From: Dermatemys mawii
Taxonomy: Eukaryota; Chordata; Testudines; Dermatemydidae
Length of the DNA stretch: 64,000 nucleotides
Assembly (NCBI GenBank): GCA_007922305.1
Contig: ML677374.1
Span: 5,274,991 to 5,338,990, forward strand
Reading direction: 5' to 3'
In this document: positions 1 to 13,214 of the stretch, piece by piece
Layout: every line of letters begins with the position of its first letter
Numbering within the stretch: the first letter of the stretch is position 1
Notes under the pieces: model-generated
Database searches by the model: none
Told to the model about the DNA's origin: nothing
What the model saw: only the letters and a program-made list of their open reading frames with translations
Made by a program: the position numbers and the translations under genes

Positions 1-1444
1 GTTTGTTTAAACAAAAGTCAAGCATCTGCACAACACTATTACTAATTTAATATCAATACATATGCCAGAAAAGCACTGAGAGATCGCTCTATGCCTATCT
101 CGACATATTATAAATAGCAGCAGTTTGTTTTCCAAATGTTGAAGTTTTATCCTTTTCAATTTTCATTTATTTTAAACGTAATAAGCTCCCCCCTCAGCCC
201 TTCAAACATTAACTCCAACCTTCCTGTCTCTGGCACCTCCCTAGTACCTTCTTGACTTGTGGGATATTTTTGCCTGATAGAGTACAGGGCAGGATACTTC
301 TCAGTTGTAACTGTGGTTGTTTCATGAAGAACAATCCCTTTTCAAAGTTTTCCTCTCATACCTAAAATATTGTAAATGGCAAAAGCCTCTCTCACACAGT
401 GGTCTGGGAGTCATGTAATGTAAGTGAACTACAGTTCATCTGACTTTTTATCCTCAAAATTATCAGCACTTGTACCTTTTTTATGTTGTTTTACAAATAT
501 TTTTCAGTACATACATACATTTGTGAAGATTAATGAACTGGGAGCCATGAAGTCTTGTATTAATCAAGTAAAGTACAATTGTTAAGCAAAATTTTCCATA
601 ATGCTGTACACGTGAACTTAGCTGATCTGTACAGAACACAGAGAAAACTCCCGCCTCATGTGAAATTACTCCTGTGCCTTCCCTAAGCCAGTTTACCACA
701 TTTAAAAATATATATATATGCTGGTTGCTATTACTTCTGCTGAGCACTGTTCTGAATACTCTGAACTCAGATCATCTGGAACCTAGGTACGTTTAAGGTG
801 GACTCTGTGATTATAAATTGCTGATTGATCTAATGTGCCAGCTGGAATTTCAGCACTGTGTGCTTATAGTAAAGAATCACTGCCCATTTTGGGCTCAATA
901 CTGCAAAGCGCCCATGCCATTCACAGAAGTAAAATCAAAGATGCTCAGCATCTCAGAGCTTCAGGTCCTGGCTTACCAATAAAGTCATTTTTAAAAGAAC
1001 ACTCAATCACCACTGCTTGCTTCCCTGCAGGATTCATACCACAGCGTGCTTTAACATGGATTCTACAGGGACACCCAGCCCCCTACTGCACAACATACAT
1101 TCCCTAATGGTGAGACACACAGAACACTGATTCATGAACAAAAATAGTTTAAAAATTTGGGTGTGCAAGTTCAATTATCATCTAGGTCAATCTAACTTAG
1201 TACAACAAACTAATACGTCAGACACAAATTCTACCATCATTACAAAAACAATGTTTTCATGAACTGCATTTGAATAATTCTTCCAACACGCAAATTGTAT
1301 ATCAGGCATACCCCTTACCTTACCCACTTTTGGTGACATATCATTTATGAATGTTGATGCTGAGAAAAATCCAACCTGTTACTTATTCTGGTGTGTCCAG
1401 AAGTTCCAAAACCAAGTCTGTGGTTTTCTGAAATGCCCATTTAA
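1..1444. other. AT-rich non-coding sequence, nothing recognised
   Basis: No exon-like patch, RNA gene or recognisable repeat is seen on either strand. The short open frames on both strands have biased, low-information translations and no splice context, so they are taken as chance. Confidence 0.6.
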
Positions 1445-1752
1445 GAGACTCTCTACACAAGAGAATTTTACCAGTTATACTGGTATAATTGTATTGGAAT
1501 ACTTAAAACAGTATAATTATATTGGTTTAACTATATCAGTAAAAGCTCCCATGTCAACACTTGTATTCTAGTATAAGAGTAGCTGTTGTGGTTTAGCTTA
1601 ACTCCCAAGTGACATAAGGTAAACAAAAGAAGAGGACATACTGATATCAGAACAATAGTTTTCACATGGGAGGGATTATACCAGTATAACTATATTGGTT
1701 TAAAGTCACACCTTAGCTTATACTGGTATACTATTCCCATGCAGACAAGCAC
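1445..1752. repeat. Short inverted-repeat DNA element (MITE-like), apparently compound
   Basis: The left end near 1445 (gagactctctacacaagag) pairs with the reverse complement of the right end near 1752 (gtgcttgtctgcatggga) over about 30 bases. Just inside both ends is the same 'ttataccagtataac' type of motif. The interior is full of alternating palindromic 'tatactggtata' words. A second pair of end-like sequences lies inside, near 1543-1563 and 1662-1680, so this may be two related copies side by side or a folded-back copy. No coding capacity is visible. Non-autonomous class II element is an inference from structure; the superfamily is not determined. Confidence 0.55.
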
Positions 1753-4700
1753 TAAAAGACTTCACTGACATGTAGTAACTGGTAGAAGTGTGTTTTCTTT
1801 TACCAGCTGTAATGTCTTTAGGAGAATGAGAGTGATTTTCCTCATTTTAGTTTATGGGGTTCTAAGCTATTAGAAGCCTTGTAAGAAGAAACATCAAGAA
1901 TCTTAATATCAGTAGACTGTGCCAATTCAGTTCTTCCATTCGGTGTTATGAAACTGAACTGCTTGAGGTCGTATCTTCGTTGCTGATGAAAGAATACTGC
2001 ATGTGGTGACACTGTTTTAACTACCAGCTGAATTTCTTCTACTCAGATACAATATTACTGAATTTTGTGTTTGTGGACATTATTCAAGCTACACTTACAT
2101 CTGTGTACAACTGGATGTAGTAAGCCAAATATGGAGGAATGAGACTTGCAGTAGTTATGAGAGAACTGGTTCTGTGAAAAAGGTTCTGATAAAATAAGAC
2201 CTGGCTTAAACCTTCATTTGTCCCTTCAGTACAAACTTCTGAAATGGAAAGGCTAGGGAGAGGGTGAGGGATGGGAAAAATAGATACTGCAAAGGTTGTT
2301 GTTTTTTGACATTATAGCCCAATATGACCTTGAGCTGCCATTTAGATAGAGCATGTTGCTCTTGATGTTGAGCTGTTCAATAAAGTTTTACTGGCCAGCC
2401 TGAAAGGAGAAACATCTGCGAAAGTTAAGAGCAGCTGTGGTTAGCAATAAAGCAGCTGGCCTATGATCAGTTCTGCTCTCACCAGTAGGTGGTATTGTGG
2501 TCAACAGTAATTACTACAGAGAATTTCATGAGAATAAATGAATAGACAAAGAACATTATATTTTATTTGCTATTTTTAGCTAGCTAGAAAAAAGTAAACC
2601 AGTCATGTTCTGTAGAACTCAACACTCAGCTACGTTCATGTGTTTGCATGGCAGCCATTTTCTATTCAAAGACTGGAAACCTTTAAAGACAAGTATTTTG
2701 AACAATATGTCCCTGATAAGTGATTTCTCCACACATTAATTCTGATTGAACAATTCCTATAGACAACATTAGCCCTCAAGTGTTTCCTCGTTCATGGAAG
2801 AGACTATGGAGCAGCATGTGAAAGCAAATTCAAAAAAAATATATTTAGCTGATCTCTAAATTGTACAGATTCATCTTTAGGATCTCTCTACCACTATATC
2901 TACATAGAAGATTTTACATGTAATTTTTGAAATCAAATAATGTTCTATCAATATTTAGAGTCCAATAATAAACCAGTATTAAGAGGCAACCGTTCTCCAT
3001 GTAATTAATAATGCACATTATAAACAAGTGGATGAAATAAAATACATTGCACATGTAAAATACACTGCTTGGGAAATAACCTTTTGAGCAACTGGAAAAT
3101 TACAAAGTTCAGTCAACTTTATTTCCGGGACAATTAATCATCCCAAGCACCCCTCCTCCCCATTCCATCCCTATCAGCAGCCAGATCAAGAAATAAATAA
3201 AATTTGCCATGATGTAAATTCTTAACTGTGGACAGAAATAGAATATACTTAGTAGCATATTAGCACCTTCCCCCAAACAGACTTCAAAAAAGCAGTCATG
3301 ATTTTAAGGAATAGTATATGGCTATAGGAGATACCTTCATTTAAATTAGAATGTCCTGTGTATCTTCAACAAAAGACAACATTTTTCTTTTTAACCAAAT
3401 AACAAAAATAAGTCCTTAAAAAACCCCAAAACAACAACATTGGGCTGTTGCCTGAAGATACAATCTTTGGATCCAATCCTGTGACTTCAACTGCTATTGC
3501 AAGATCAAACCATTTTATCGTTGTTATTTAAAATCCAAGGCAGCTGAACGTATCCTTATTTTTGAGTGTGCATAATTTGCTATTACAAATCAAAACAAAA
3601 TCGACAACACAATCATATACCAAAACAAGCCATTTCACAGTGGTTTATAATATCCATTAAACATTCAATAAACTAAAACACCCCAAAATAATACTACTTA
3701 TTATAATGCAGCTGGACTATGAACAATGAATAATTATGAGTACAGCAGCTTTTATAGTAATCATATTTCTGCCAAAATTGTTCACAACTTTTTTTGGAAT
3801 TAGTATTATCATCAAATACCAGGCACACTTGCCAAATGCATCTTTTGTAGGAAAAATTCTGTGGATTGATTTAAAATACTTTTCACAGCAGGCTGCCTTA
3901 TACTGTGCTTGAACTAGGGGACTTCTCCCAGCCCCGTGCAGCACAGTCAGAGTACAAAGGTTGTAGACAGAACCTGACCCATTGGTGGGGAAGTATGAAT
4001 CACACGTCCTATTAGAAATCTCCTCTTTTCTCTTCCCAAGCATAGCTCTAAGCGGCTGGAGGAATTTATTCTACTCAGGGTTTCCTTTTACTTCTAATGA
4101 AGTTTGGGACACAACTTGCACATTCTTCCTTCATCTCCGGGTTACTCAGTCTGAGCTTTTTAAATATTAAAGTAAATATTTCAATGAGGGAAAGAAGGGA
4201 AGGAAATTCTATGGTGGGAACTCTGAGCAAGAGGGGTAGAAAGACTCCTACCATGGTTAATAATTTTCTTCTCACAGCCTATCCTTCACTCCCTTGGTGA
4301 CCTTGGGATAAATCTACTGAAAGAAGAAGGGAGAGGAGGAAAAGAAAATTAATTATATGAGACAACAGATGAGAGAATGGAAGCAGAGATTCCTGAATAT
4401 GCATGTTGTTTTGGCTCCTGAAGGTCTAATCCAGGAGCTCTGCTAAATGGTGTTGAGGGACACATTTTAAAAGCGTGGCTGTTGGACTGAAATTTAGTTT
4501 CTCGCAGAGATAATAAGTTGCTTTCATTTACATGTTGACCGCATTTGTCAACTCCCTTTTGGCAGCTGAAAAGATTTTTATAACATCTGAAGAGTGGTTG
4601 TAAAATTTTAGATTCTTTCTGTCAACCATTAGGCCATCATCAACCTATCTTCAATACTTAATTTGATCAGTCTAACCTTCTTTCTGTTTTATTACCAATG

Positions 4701-6011
4701 GTATTTTCCTGATGGGTGTTGTAGGTGCAAGAGACGTGTACTTAAGTCAGAAAGCTCTTAAATCACAAGAGCACTATTTCAATCATCTCACAGTGGCATA
4801 AGATGAGACAATTCAATGGAGAAATAAAAGGTAGTGAAGATAAAGACCTCTTTTTGGCCAGAGATCCGATACTGTTTCTTGAAATTAAATTCTGAGTTAC
4901 TAAGTGATCCTGCTCGTGAAAAAAGGCTAATGTGGGGAATCCCCACTTCTTCACTAGCCTGTTTGTCCAATGGCAAGAATTAATGGAGCAAGTTACATGG
5001 GGAGCACAGGCCAGGATCTGTGCACTGCGAGAAGAAAGAATAGAAACTTCTTACCCTTGTCTAATTCCCTGTACATGAGCTATAAAAGCATCCACTTCCT
5101 AGCTATTAATCAATCAGAAACCAGTCTATTTCAAATTTTAGATCTAGCTGTCACCATTATTCAAGGGTCTCCTCTGAGTGTCACGAGTTCCATGGAACAC
5201 AACTGCTGCAGAAGATCATGGTTGCAGAAATCAAGGTGATCTCTTAGGCAATTAGAGCAAATACCATGGAAGACTTTCAATATCAGTCTAGAGACCATGA
5301 ATTAGACTCTGTATTCAACATGGAGCCAGTGCAGAGAGCAGAGCATCAGAGTGATGAGTTTGCGGTGCCCCATATTGCTTTGTAGATTGATTATTGTACT
5401 CTGAACCAGTTGGAGCTCACCAGTAGGTGTGTAGTGTGAGTGTTCTTTTTAAAATAGCTACAATTCAAAAGGTCAGTTGTAAAGTCATTTGATTAAAATA
5501 GTAATAAAAAAGTAAACATTAACTCACAATTTCTCCTTAGGTCTTTCTTATTTCCCAGTTGGTCCTCTTTCTCTCAGAATCAGTTGCACCTTATGAATCT
5601 GTAAGTTTATCTTGATTTAAAATCTTTAACTTCTCAGTCATAAATAGGAGAAAACTAATTCCCTTCCATTCAATAAACTAAAGCTCAGAACTTCTACAGT
5701 ATCTTGATCCCAGCAATTACATATTATCCACTACCACTTCATGACAGAACTTTCAAAATAAAGTTCACATATTCATGTGAGGAGTGATTATACACTGCAT
5801 TTATAATGAAAAGTAAAGATTAATTATTAAATTTCTGGTATATCCTGGTATAACGGAGGTTACCTAGGCCCTAAAATAATTCTAGAAAGTTTTGATTACT
5901 GAAGTCTCAGTCATTAGTACTTAACAAATAGTTTCTCTGAATGAGGCAGGTGCTAAATGATTTTCATGTTATTTTAAAAAAATGCAGATAAGCAATTCAC
6001 TTGTGAGCAAA
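1753..6011. other. AT-rich non-coding sequence, nothing recognised
   Basis: About 4.3 kb without a convincing gene, repeat family or RNA. Overlapping opposite-strand frames around 3.7-4.3 kb and 4.8-5.2 kb read as low-complexity chance ORFs. The stretch could be intronic or intergenic. Confidence 0.55.
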
Positions 6012-6112
6012 AAGCCACTGGACAGATCCTTAGTGGGTGTAAAATGGCATAGCACCAAATAAGTTAATGAAACTATGCTGACTTATACCAGCTAGTGATC
6101 TGGTTCCCTGGT
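6012..6112. repeat. Short imperfect-palindrome interspersed repeat
   Basis: The sequence starts near 'gacagatccttagtgggtgtaa', has a central 'gttaatgaaactatgctgac', and ends near 'ataccagctagtgatctgg'. The two halves are roughly reverse complements. The same layout occurs at 8312-8400 and 54691-54779, which supports a dispersed family of about 90-100 bp built almost entirely of two facing arms. Degraded copy. Confidence 0.45.
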
Positions 6113-8311
6113 CCCTCCTCCCCTATGTTTAGTTTCAGAAAAAGAACATTAATTTTCAGAGCCAACAATCATGACTTTTTTAAATGAATGAAGAGCCACA
6201 TATACTGTTTTTGTGAGGCATCTACATCGGTCTTTAAGTTGACTAACCCAAAACCAACCTACTTCTGTGCTCTGTGCAAAAGGAAAACAAGAATGAAGTG
6301 GCCAAGACCACTTTTGCTAATATCAAACCCTTACATGTCTGCATTTCCTGTGCCACCTATTAATTCCAGAATTAATCCCGCAGCAATTGCAATGGATAAC
6401 TGCAGAATCAACCAGAAAGGCTTAAGAAGAGTCCAGTCAAGGAGCCTGCCTACAACCAGTGTTTTCTGCCTGAAAGAACATTTGAGATCCTAATAGTTGA
6501 CTGACCCACTGATCACTCATATGCATAGATGCCAGTCTTAGTTTCAGTGACAGAAAACATGAAGAAGAGCCATGTAAAGAAAAACAAATAATACTGTCAC
6601 AATAAGGGGGAATAAAAGGTGTTCAAGTGACAAGATGCTCATGTTCCCTTTACTTATCTCAAATACTGAAGGACAATTAATGCCCACATTAGTGACATTT
6701 GTCACAAAAAGTATACCAGTGTTGGCATGCAATTTAGAAGATCTAAAATAGTTTCTTTTTTTTGCCCCATGTACTACAGAACACAAATACAAATCATGTT
6801 TACAGTGGTAAAGAGGAATGGCTTTCCCAAGCAGTAACTGTAATACTTGGCACTTACATCTCTGTATTCAAAGAGTTAAGCTTGGTCCAGTAAAGATAAA
6901 AATCTCCAGTTTTATTATTTTGTAAGGCTGCCTAACAAATGAGGATCCAGCTGTAATTGTAACATTCCAAGCTCCGAAGGCGCCAAGTTTTACTAACTAT
7001 AATTTAAGCTGGTCCAGTTGATGCAGTCCAAATTCTTGTTTGGATAATCAGCCTTTGTTTAAATATGTACAAAAAAAGCATAGGCCAGCATTAGCCTTTA
7101 GGCATGTCATGTGAGCTTATTACCCTGAAGCTTGCAGTAGCAGAAACTCATACATAAGAGGAGGATTATTTTGCTAGTATTACTGTTACGGTAACATATA
7201 ATCAGTGCTCCTCTCCCTCCTCCCCACCGCCTTACAATTCACAAGTCTTCTTTCCAAGTTCAAATAAAGTTTAAAGGTGAAAAGGTCAAGGAAGTTTCAT
7301 AGCTGGCTGTTGAAAGAGGTAGAAATAACCAAGGTCTCCAAGTTTGCATCTATTAAGGGCTCAACAATTTTATATTTTGCTGCAATTCTTAAGTGTGTGA
7401 TCCCTTATGTATGATCGATTTGGATAGAAATTAAACATTTGTTAATAATTTATAACATAGTATAATTAGAAAATAATAATACATGTCAAGCAACTATATT
7501 CAATCCATAAAGCAACTTGAGTGGCTCATTAGCCTATCTGTCAAAGCAACAAAAAAATTTTCATCTCATTTCTGCTGAGGGAACAACAGTTCAAGAACCA
7601 CCCAGCTTGCTTGGAAGTAATTTCTCCATCAGCTGGGAGTGATTTCCAAATTGCTTTGCCTCACCCACATCCAAGTCATGCTGGAGTGGCTTTAAAGGCT
7701 GACTCTGGTTGACGTTCTGACCAGGAGGTGCCAGAACAGTCACTATAAATAGAAAAAGAGGAGGTACAGCCAGGGGATAAAGTCTTGCTACAAACAGAAT
7801 GTGGATCCCACAATAATGTGCTGCACATCATTAACTCTAAATCTGAGGTTTGAATGCAAAGTGCCAATATAAGGCCCACAAAAATGGCAGTCGAAACGAG
7901 CCATTTAATAAACAGCAAATTCTACACTATTTATATGTTTGCAGACACACCCTCTCAGCTCATTAGAAAGGGCAAGCCAAGGAGGAGTTGTGTTGGTTAC
8001 TCAGTACATGGTGCTCTGCCCTCTAAGTAAGTACCAACGAGACACAGAAGATCCCATTTTTCTTTTGAAATGTGAAATCGAATTCCTTGGCCCCTTCTGA
8101 AAAGTATGCATGCCACTGGCCTCTTTAGGGAGAGAAGATGTCACGGCTAGCAGGGCTAGGCCAAATTCCAAGTTGGGTAATTACATTACTTGGTCTATAT
8201 TAAAATTCCCCCATAGTCCCCTGGATATATACAATGGCCCTGAATCATTGATTAATCTTTCTGTGAGAGGTGGCTGTATTTCTGTTGAGTAAAATGATTC
8301 TTACTGTATAT
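6113..8311. other. Non-coding sequence, nothing recognised
   Basis: About 2.2 kb with no supported gene. An 80-codon minus-strand frame at 7676-7918 starts with a hydrophobic run but has no exon context and is treated as chance. Confidence 0.55.
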
Positions 8312-8400
8312 ATTAGTCCAGATTCTCAATGGGTGAAAACGGTCCTAGCTCCACTGAAGTTATGAAGCTATGCCAATTTACTACAGCTGCAGAATCTACT
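8312..8400. repeat. Short imperfect-palindrome interspersed repeat
   Basis: Reads 'ccagattctcaatgggtgaa', then 'ctccactgaagttatgaagc', then 'ccaatttactacagctgcag'. This is the same arrangement as the copies at 6012-6112 and 54691-54779: an inner arm with a 'tccactgaagt' centre and outer arms with 'ccaatttac-accagctgagg'. Diverged, and lies immediately before a CR1 fragment. Confidence 0.45.
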
Positions 8401-8427
8401 CCATTATCTTTATACAGCACTCATTTG

Positions 8428-8790
8428 TTATTCATAGCTTCCAAGGCCAGAAGGAACCATTGTGATTATTTAGTTGACCTCAAGTATAATATAGGCCACA
8501 GAACTTCCCCCAAATAATTCCTAACGCACATCATTGTTTTCTAATTCCTTTTCCAAATAATTTTCTAATTCCAAATAATTCTTAATGCACATCATTGTTT
8601 TCTAATCTAAGTTTTCTAATTCTTTATTCATTATTGTGCTCTTCTCTGAACCCTTTCCAATTTATAAATATCCTTCTTGAATCGTGAGTTCAGAATTGGA
8701 CACAGTATTCCAGCAGCTAGTGCCAAATATAAAAGTAAAATAACCTCTTGACTCCTACTTGAGATTCCCTTGTTTCTGCACGGCATATCA
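8428..8790 (-). mobile_element. CR1-type LINE, 5'-truncated relic
   Basis: Minus-strand sense. The 3' UTR is at the left: on the + strand it reads 'ttcatagcttccaaggccag', then 'aggaaccattgtgattattt', then 'ccacagaacttcccccaaat'. Decayed reverse-transcriptase ORF follows to the right ('ctgaaccctttccaatttat', 'ggacacagtattccagcag', 'aaataacctcttgactccta'), matching the recalled layout of reptile CR1 copies. The reading frame is destroyed by indels. A 61-bp local duplication (listed separately) interrupts it. Confidence 0.65.
8510..8608. repeat. Local tandem duplication inside the CR1 relic
   Basis: The motif ccaaataattc-taa-gcacatcattg, followed by 'ttttctaatt', occurs at about 8510-8548 and again at 8571-8608, a period of about 61 bp, with only a few substitutions. 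It arose after insertion of the host LINE copy, probably by slippage or unequal exchange. Confidence 0.75.
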
Positions 8791-8907
8791 TTTAGAAGCT
8801 AACAGCTCAGACACTCCTTGACATCAAGACAATTCTGTAGTGGACAGTGGCCTAATTTATAATTTCCCACCTAGATGCTCAGTCCCATGTTTAGCATTAG
8901 ATTTTCA

Positions 8908-8990
8908 TAGAATCAAAGAACTAGAAGGGACCTTGAGAGGTCATCTAGTCCAGTCCCCTGCACTCAAGGCAGGACTAAGTATTTATTTTT
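8908..8990 (-). mobile_element. CR1 LINE 3' end, strongly 5'-truncated
   Basis: On the + strand it reads 'tcatagaatcaaagaactag', then 'aagggaccttgagaggtcat', then 'ctagtccagtcccctgcact'. This is the reverse complement of a CR1 3' UTR ending in the attctatg octamer tail. Only about 80 bp remains, typical of early reverse-transcription arrest. It sits about 120 bp from another CR1 relic in the same orientation but carries a different 3' UTR subtype, so it is a separate insertion. Confidence 0.8.
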
Positions 8991-10200
8991 CACTTGTTTC
9001 AAATCAATTACCAATCTATTTTAAAAGGTTAGATTTAAATAGAAAAAACAAGGAAGGGCAGATTAAGGATGAAATGTGGACTTAATTCATCCTTTTCAAA
9101 TTCCTTGTGTCAGATCATCAACTGGGATAAGCTGTCATTGTTATACATACAGTAATAATAGTTTAAACCAGCTGAGGATCTGCTCTCTTAGGCTTTGCAT
9201 AAACTTGTTCTCACATATATAACTGATTTCTTTTCTTTTCACTTGCTGCCTGTGCGTCTTGTCTACCTGTTTTCTTCATTTCCCTGTTTTCTCTTCTCTT
9301 TGTACCTTCTCTCATTCTGCCCCTAGGCTGGAACAGTTTCCAGTGATTTCCCCTACAGTCTAGCTTCATCCAAAAATCTTTCTTTTTACTTCTCACCTAT
9401 CATCTCTCCCTGTCCTTTCTTCCCTGAATTGTTGCTCCATGTTTTGCTCATGTGCCTGGTCTTTGTAAATCTTTGTAAGATTTTTAAGGCAGGGAATGTG
9501 TGACTTGAAATAACAATACATACATTTAACAACATACCCGATCACCAAATTTAAACACTCATTACTTTAAAGCTATAGCTTATTGATAGTTCAAGCTAAG
9601 AAGCTACCCCCACTTCATTAACTTAAGGGCTAAGCTGAACAGATCTTCAGCTCTTTTCTGACAGAGTGATCAAGTCTTTAAAAAAAAATGAAGTCATTGC
9701 AGTGGGGGCTGAGTTGAAAAAAAGTACTACTTTCCTAAGCTCTACCCAAAACCTAAATCACCAGCAGGAGATTTTATTCAGAGTAGATTGTACAGCTCTT
9801 CATAACATAATAAGCACATCTCTTCTTTCTTGCATTATTGGATCACTAGTAAAATAGTTTATTTTTTAAATTGTCTTTCCTAAGCAAATTAAAAACCAGA
9901 TCTGAATAATAAGAACCTAATTTTAACATGGACTCTTAAGAAGATTTTTACCTGAGTAAAGTCTACAGGATTTGGCTCTCACATTATTTATCTAAAATAT
10001 CTTCTTGTACTACTACCCTCATGGTTCTACATTTTGGAAACAAGAACCCCAATCCCCCAGTGCACCACCTGTTTGATGCCGGTCTCGCAGTACAAAACAG
10101 ATTTAAACCCAGAGGAAATGGTCTGAGGACTCCCCAGCACAGGGAAATCTTTAAATGATGTGAGTGCAGCCATAACAGCTCCAACATCACCTTCTTCCTA
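8991..10200. other. Non-coding sequence with a pyrimidine-rich patch
   Basis: No gene seen. 9225-9440 is strongly pyrimidine-rich on the + strand (ttctttt/ctctct runs), which explains the lysine/arginine-rich minus-strand open frame there. A faint 'tttgtaagatttttaaggca' near 9470 resembles the 3' region of the ancient LINE family seen at 13215 but is too short to call. Confidence 0.5.
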
Positions 10201-10377
10201 GGGCCTTGCTTACATGGGGCAATTACCAACAATTCTAGTGGAATAAATTGTACCACAATAATTATGCTGCTATAAATCACCTGAATGGACACACTAATCC
10301 AGAATAAAAATGACTTTATTCCAGAATAATTATTCTGCTATAGATTTGCTGGTCAATTTTCCAGCGTAGACATGTCC
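10201..10377. repeat. Short inverted-repeat DNA element (MITE-like)
   Basis: The left end gggccttgcttacatggggc, then 'aattacca', mirrors the right end, whose reverse complement is ggacatgtctacgctggaaa then 'attgacca'. The interior has facing 'attctagtggaataa' and 'tattccagaataattattct' words, giving several hairpins. No ORF. The termini carry the 'gtctacac'-like core seen in other elements in this window. Confidence 0.6.
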
Positions 10378-12964
10378 AATACTCAGAATACGCGGTGTGC
10401 TTGTGGCCTTAGGTCCCAGGGGAACTGGCATAATGTAGAGCAGCATGCAGGAGTTTCTATATTTTGTTCAGGGCTTGGACTACTATTTGATGACCCCAGG
10501 ATTCACAGAAGGCCAGAGTGATTTTAAAGCTACATTTGCACACATACATTACTACTGAGCTGCACTGGGAGTATTAATAGGCAGGGCCCCACAATCTGTC
10601 TCTGTATCACCTTATAATGCAGGGAGTAACATTCTAGGTATTAGAGTACAGCCATATAGGCAGGGACTCCAGATTTATCTGAAAAATGTCATGCTCATTC
10701 TTGGAATTTCATAGATAAAAATATTATTATTTACATATTGACAAATATTTATTTTTGTTCAATAGGATGTTTTAAGGGTCAAGATCTATATTTGTCTAAC
10801 AAGACATCATATAATACAGGATTATTTTTGGTAAATAGCTGACTGGTCAACAAAGATTTAAAAATGCCAGCTTTATTAGGCTCCTCATTTAGTGGAAAGA
10901 TATTTTATCAATCATCACCACTGCAAAAAAACCCCAAACCCCTGGATTTTCAGGATACTTCAAAATCCCACCATCTCTGATAAAGTAGGATACATAAGCT
11001 AAGCACAGAAGTATATATTTAATACAGCGTAACTGCTGTTGGCTAAAGTTTACCACCACCAAATCCTATGAGAATTCAACAGGCACATTAGAACTGCATG
11101 AAGTTTGCTCTGAAATGACATAGCATAGATAGAAAGTTTAATGATACATGCTTTAAGCCATAGGTAAAATATATTATGCCTAAATATATTTACAATTTTC
11201 TGTATCACTTTTCTTTTTACTTTATACATTGGCAGTACATTATAAACCACAATTACAAATGACATCTCGTGCAAATATTTAACTCATATAAAAGTGCAAG
11301 TAACAGCCATTTAGCTTTCCAGCAAAGAAATAAGCCCCAAACTGCTAATGGACATCTAGGGCAGTAAAATCACTTCTGCAAAATCCATTAGTCATTAAAA
11401 GTTCTGTCAAGCTCAGTTTTTACAGCAAAACCTGTAAAAACTCAATATCTGATTTCTCTACTGAGACACTGAGGTGCTAAGATCCAAATGATGCTGGGAC
11501 TGAATTTGTATATTTGAACCGTCTGAACTCAGTCTGCCCTTCACAAATTATTTTACCACTAACTTTTACAGAGGTCTAGACTACTGTACTACAAAAATAA
11601 AGAAACATTCAAATAATTATAAATATAACCAACTTTAGAACCTTTCCCCTGAAATCTGTCTTATTTGCTCACAAAGAGGAACAGTTACGAAAGAATTTCA
11701 GAAATGAAAGCCTCCACATACTCCCAGAGAATAACATCTCATAGCATACTATTGAAAAAAACACTGAAACTAAATGAAGATTGCACTGAACAAAGAAGGC
11801 AGTTGCTTATTTCCATCTGGAAACACTGTCAAATGGAAGCAAATTCCACAAAATTCCCAACTGATAGAGGAAACATAATTTTGCATCTTGCATTATCAAC
11901 ACACACTAGCTGCAGCAGTCTGTTGCATCTCACCCCACTAGGAAAACATTTCTATTTGTCTTACATCAAGGTTTCAAGAGGTGCCAAAACAGAGGCACAG
12001 AAGCAGCATCTAGGATACAGTGTTAGTTGATGAGATTTTCCATTCCTTTGTTAGATTTCTCCTTTATTTTTAAGTACTTCTGTGCTGTGTAGTTAGGGTA
12101 AAATCTGGTAACATATGGTAGCTGGGCACTACGTTACATTTCAAAACTAACTAACAATTCCTGCTATCCTAAGCTTGTTTGGGCCAAATCTCACCCCATG
12201 TTATGCATCTAAGAGAAAAGAAGGCAGGGTGAGCTTTTATAGACCCTAGTGAACCCAGCAGAGCTACATACCAAATTGACCTATGTGAGTGAGCTTGGAG
12301 AGGAGACTGGATGCTTTGCCTAATGCAATTCCACTTGCCCAAGAAGTTAAAAGTCCTGCAACTAGTAGGCATGGCTGGCCGTAAGCTGTGGAGGGCCACA
12401 CATGGAGGCTGAAGATGATACTAGCATATTGCTACTCCACTATGCATTTCCTCTACTGGCTGAACAGCTCTGGTAAATACCATTTCGTCCTAGACTTGCA
12501 CAAAACCAAGAGGTAAAGACAGGCTTTAGCCCTTGTTAGGTTTTGATGGGGTTTCTATGGCATACACTTGCGATTAATATCTTTTTAAAAAGTTGGTTAT
12601 TCTAATGCATGTTCTGAATAATTAGTTCTGGCTCAGGTCCAAATTCTTCGCTGTGCTTCCATGTTCATGGCCTGTGGCAGTTCTCTGATCCTCAGTCCCA
12701 TGGTCCTGGTGGAAGTCAGAGCCTCAAGAGGCTTGCTCTAATTTCTACCACAGGTGGAAGCTCTGTATATCAGCAGAGGACCAGTTGTAATGAAGCTTGG
12801 CTCTCCCATGCCCTCTCTCATCCTGCCTCCAGACCACATCCAACACATCTCCTCTTAAGTAGGCCAAAGGTTAGTACTGGTGTACTATAATACACAACAC
12901 TGGAACTCACATAAGGTAAATAAAATATATTTGGGTTATAATATTAAATATTCAAAACATAAGG
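10378..12964. other. Non-coding sequence, nothing recognised
   Basis: About 2.6 kb with no exon-like patch. A 121-codon + frame at 11665-12030 is the longest, but its translation is low-information and the frame ignores splice signals. A minus-strand frame at 12169-12399 is treated the same way. Confidence 0.5.
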
Positions 12965-13170
12965 GAACCCTCCTGCTCCATGGCTTAAGCCAATCTCTCG
13001 CCACTGGGAGCTAGAAAGTAACTTTCTCTGGGGACACGTTATCCCATAACTGCAGAATTTTTTGCACGTATTCTGAAGCAACTAATACTGGCTATTGTTG
13101 GTAACGGACTATGGGATTGGATGGATGACAGATCTGATCCAGTCTGCCAATCCATAGGGTTCCTGGGATA
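12965..13170 (+). mobile_element. CR1-related LINE 3' end
   Basis: Contains 'gttatcccataactgcagaa', 'ttctgaagcaactaatactg', 'gctattgttggtaacggact' and 'tctgatccagtctgccaatc'. In order these match the 3' UTR of the CR1 subtype that appears on the opposite strand at 43385 and 60735 ('tctagcccagtatcctgtct'). Plus-strand sense, heavily diverged. Upstream ORF sequence is not recognisable. Confidence 0.5.
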
Positions 13171-13214
13171 GGAGTTAAATGATCATTTAATTTATCTTTT
13201 TGTTTTCTAGATTG

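Noticed and set aside
11665..12030. 121-codon + open frame
   Set aside because: No conserved features; low-information sequence in a gene-free stretch.
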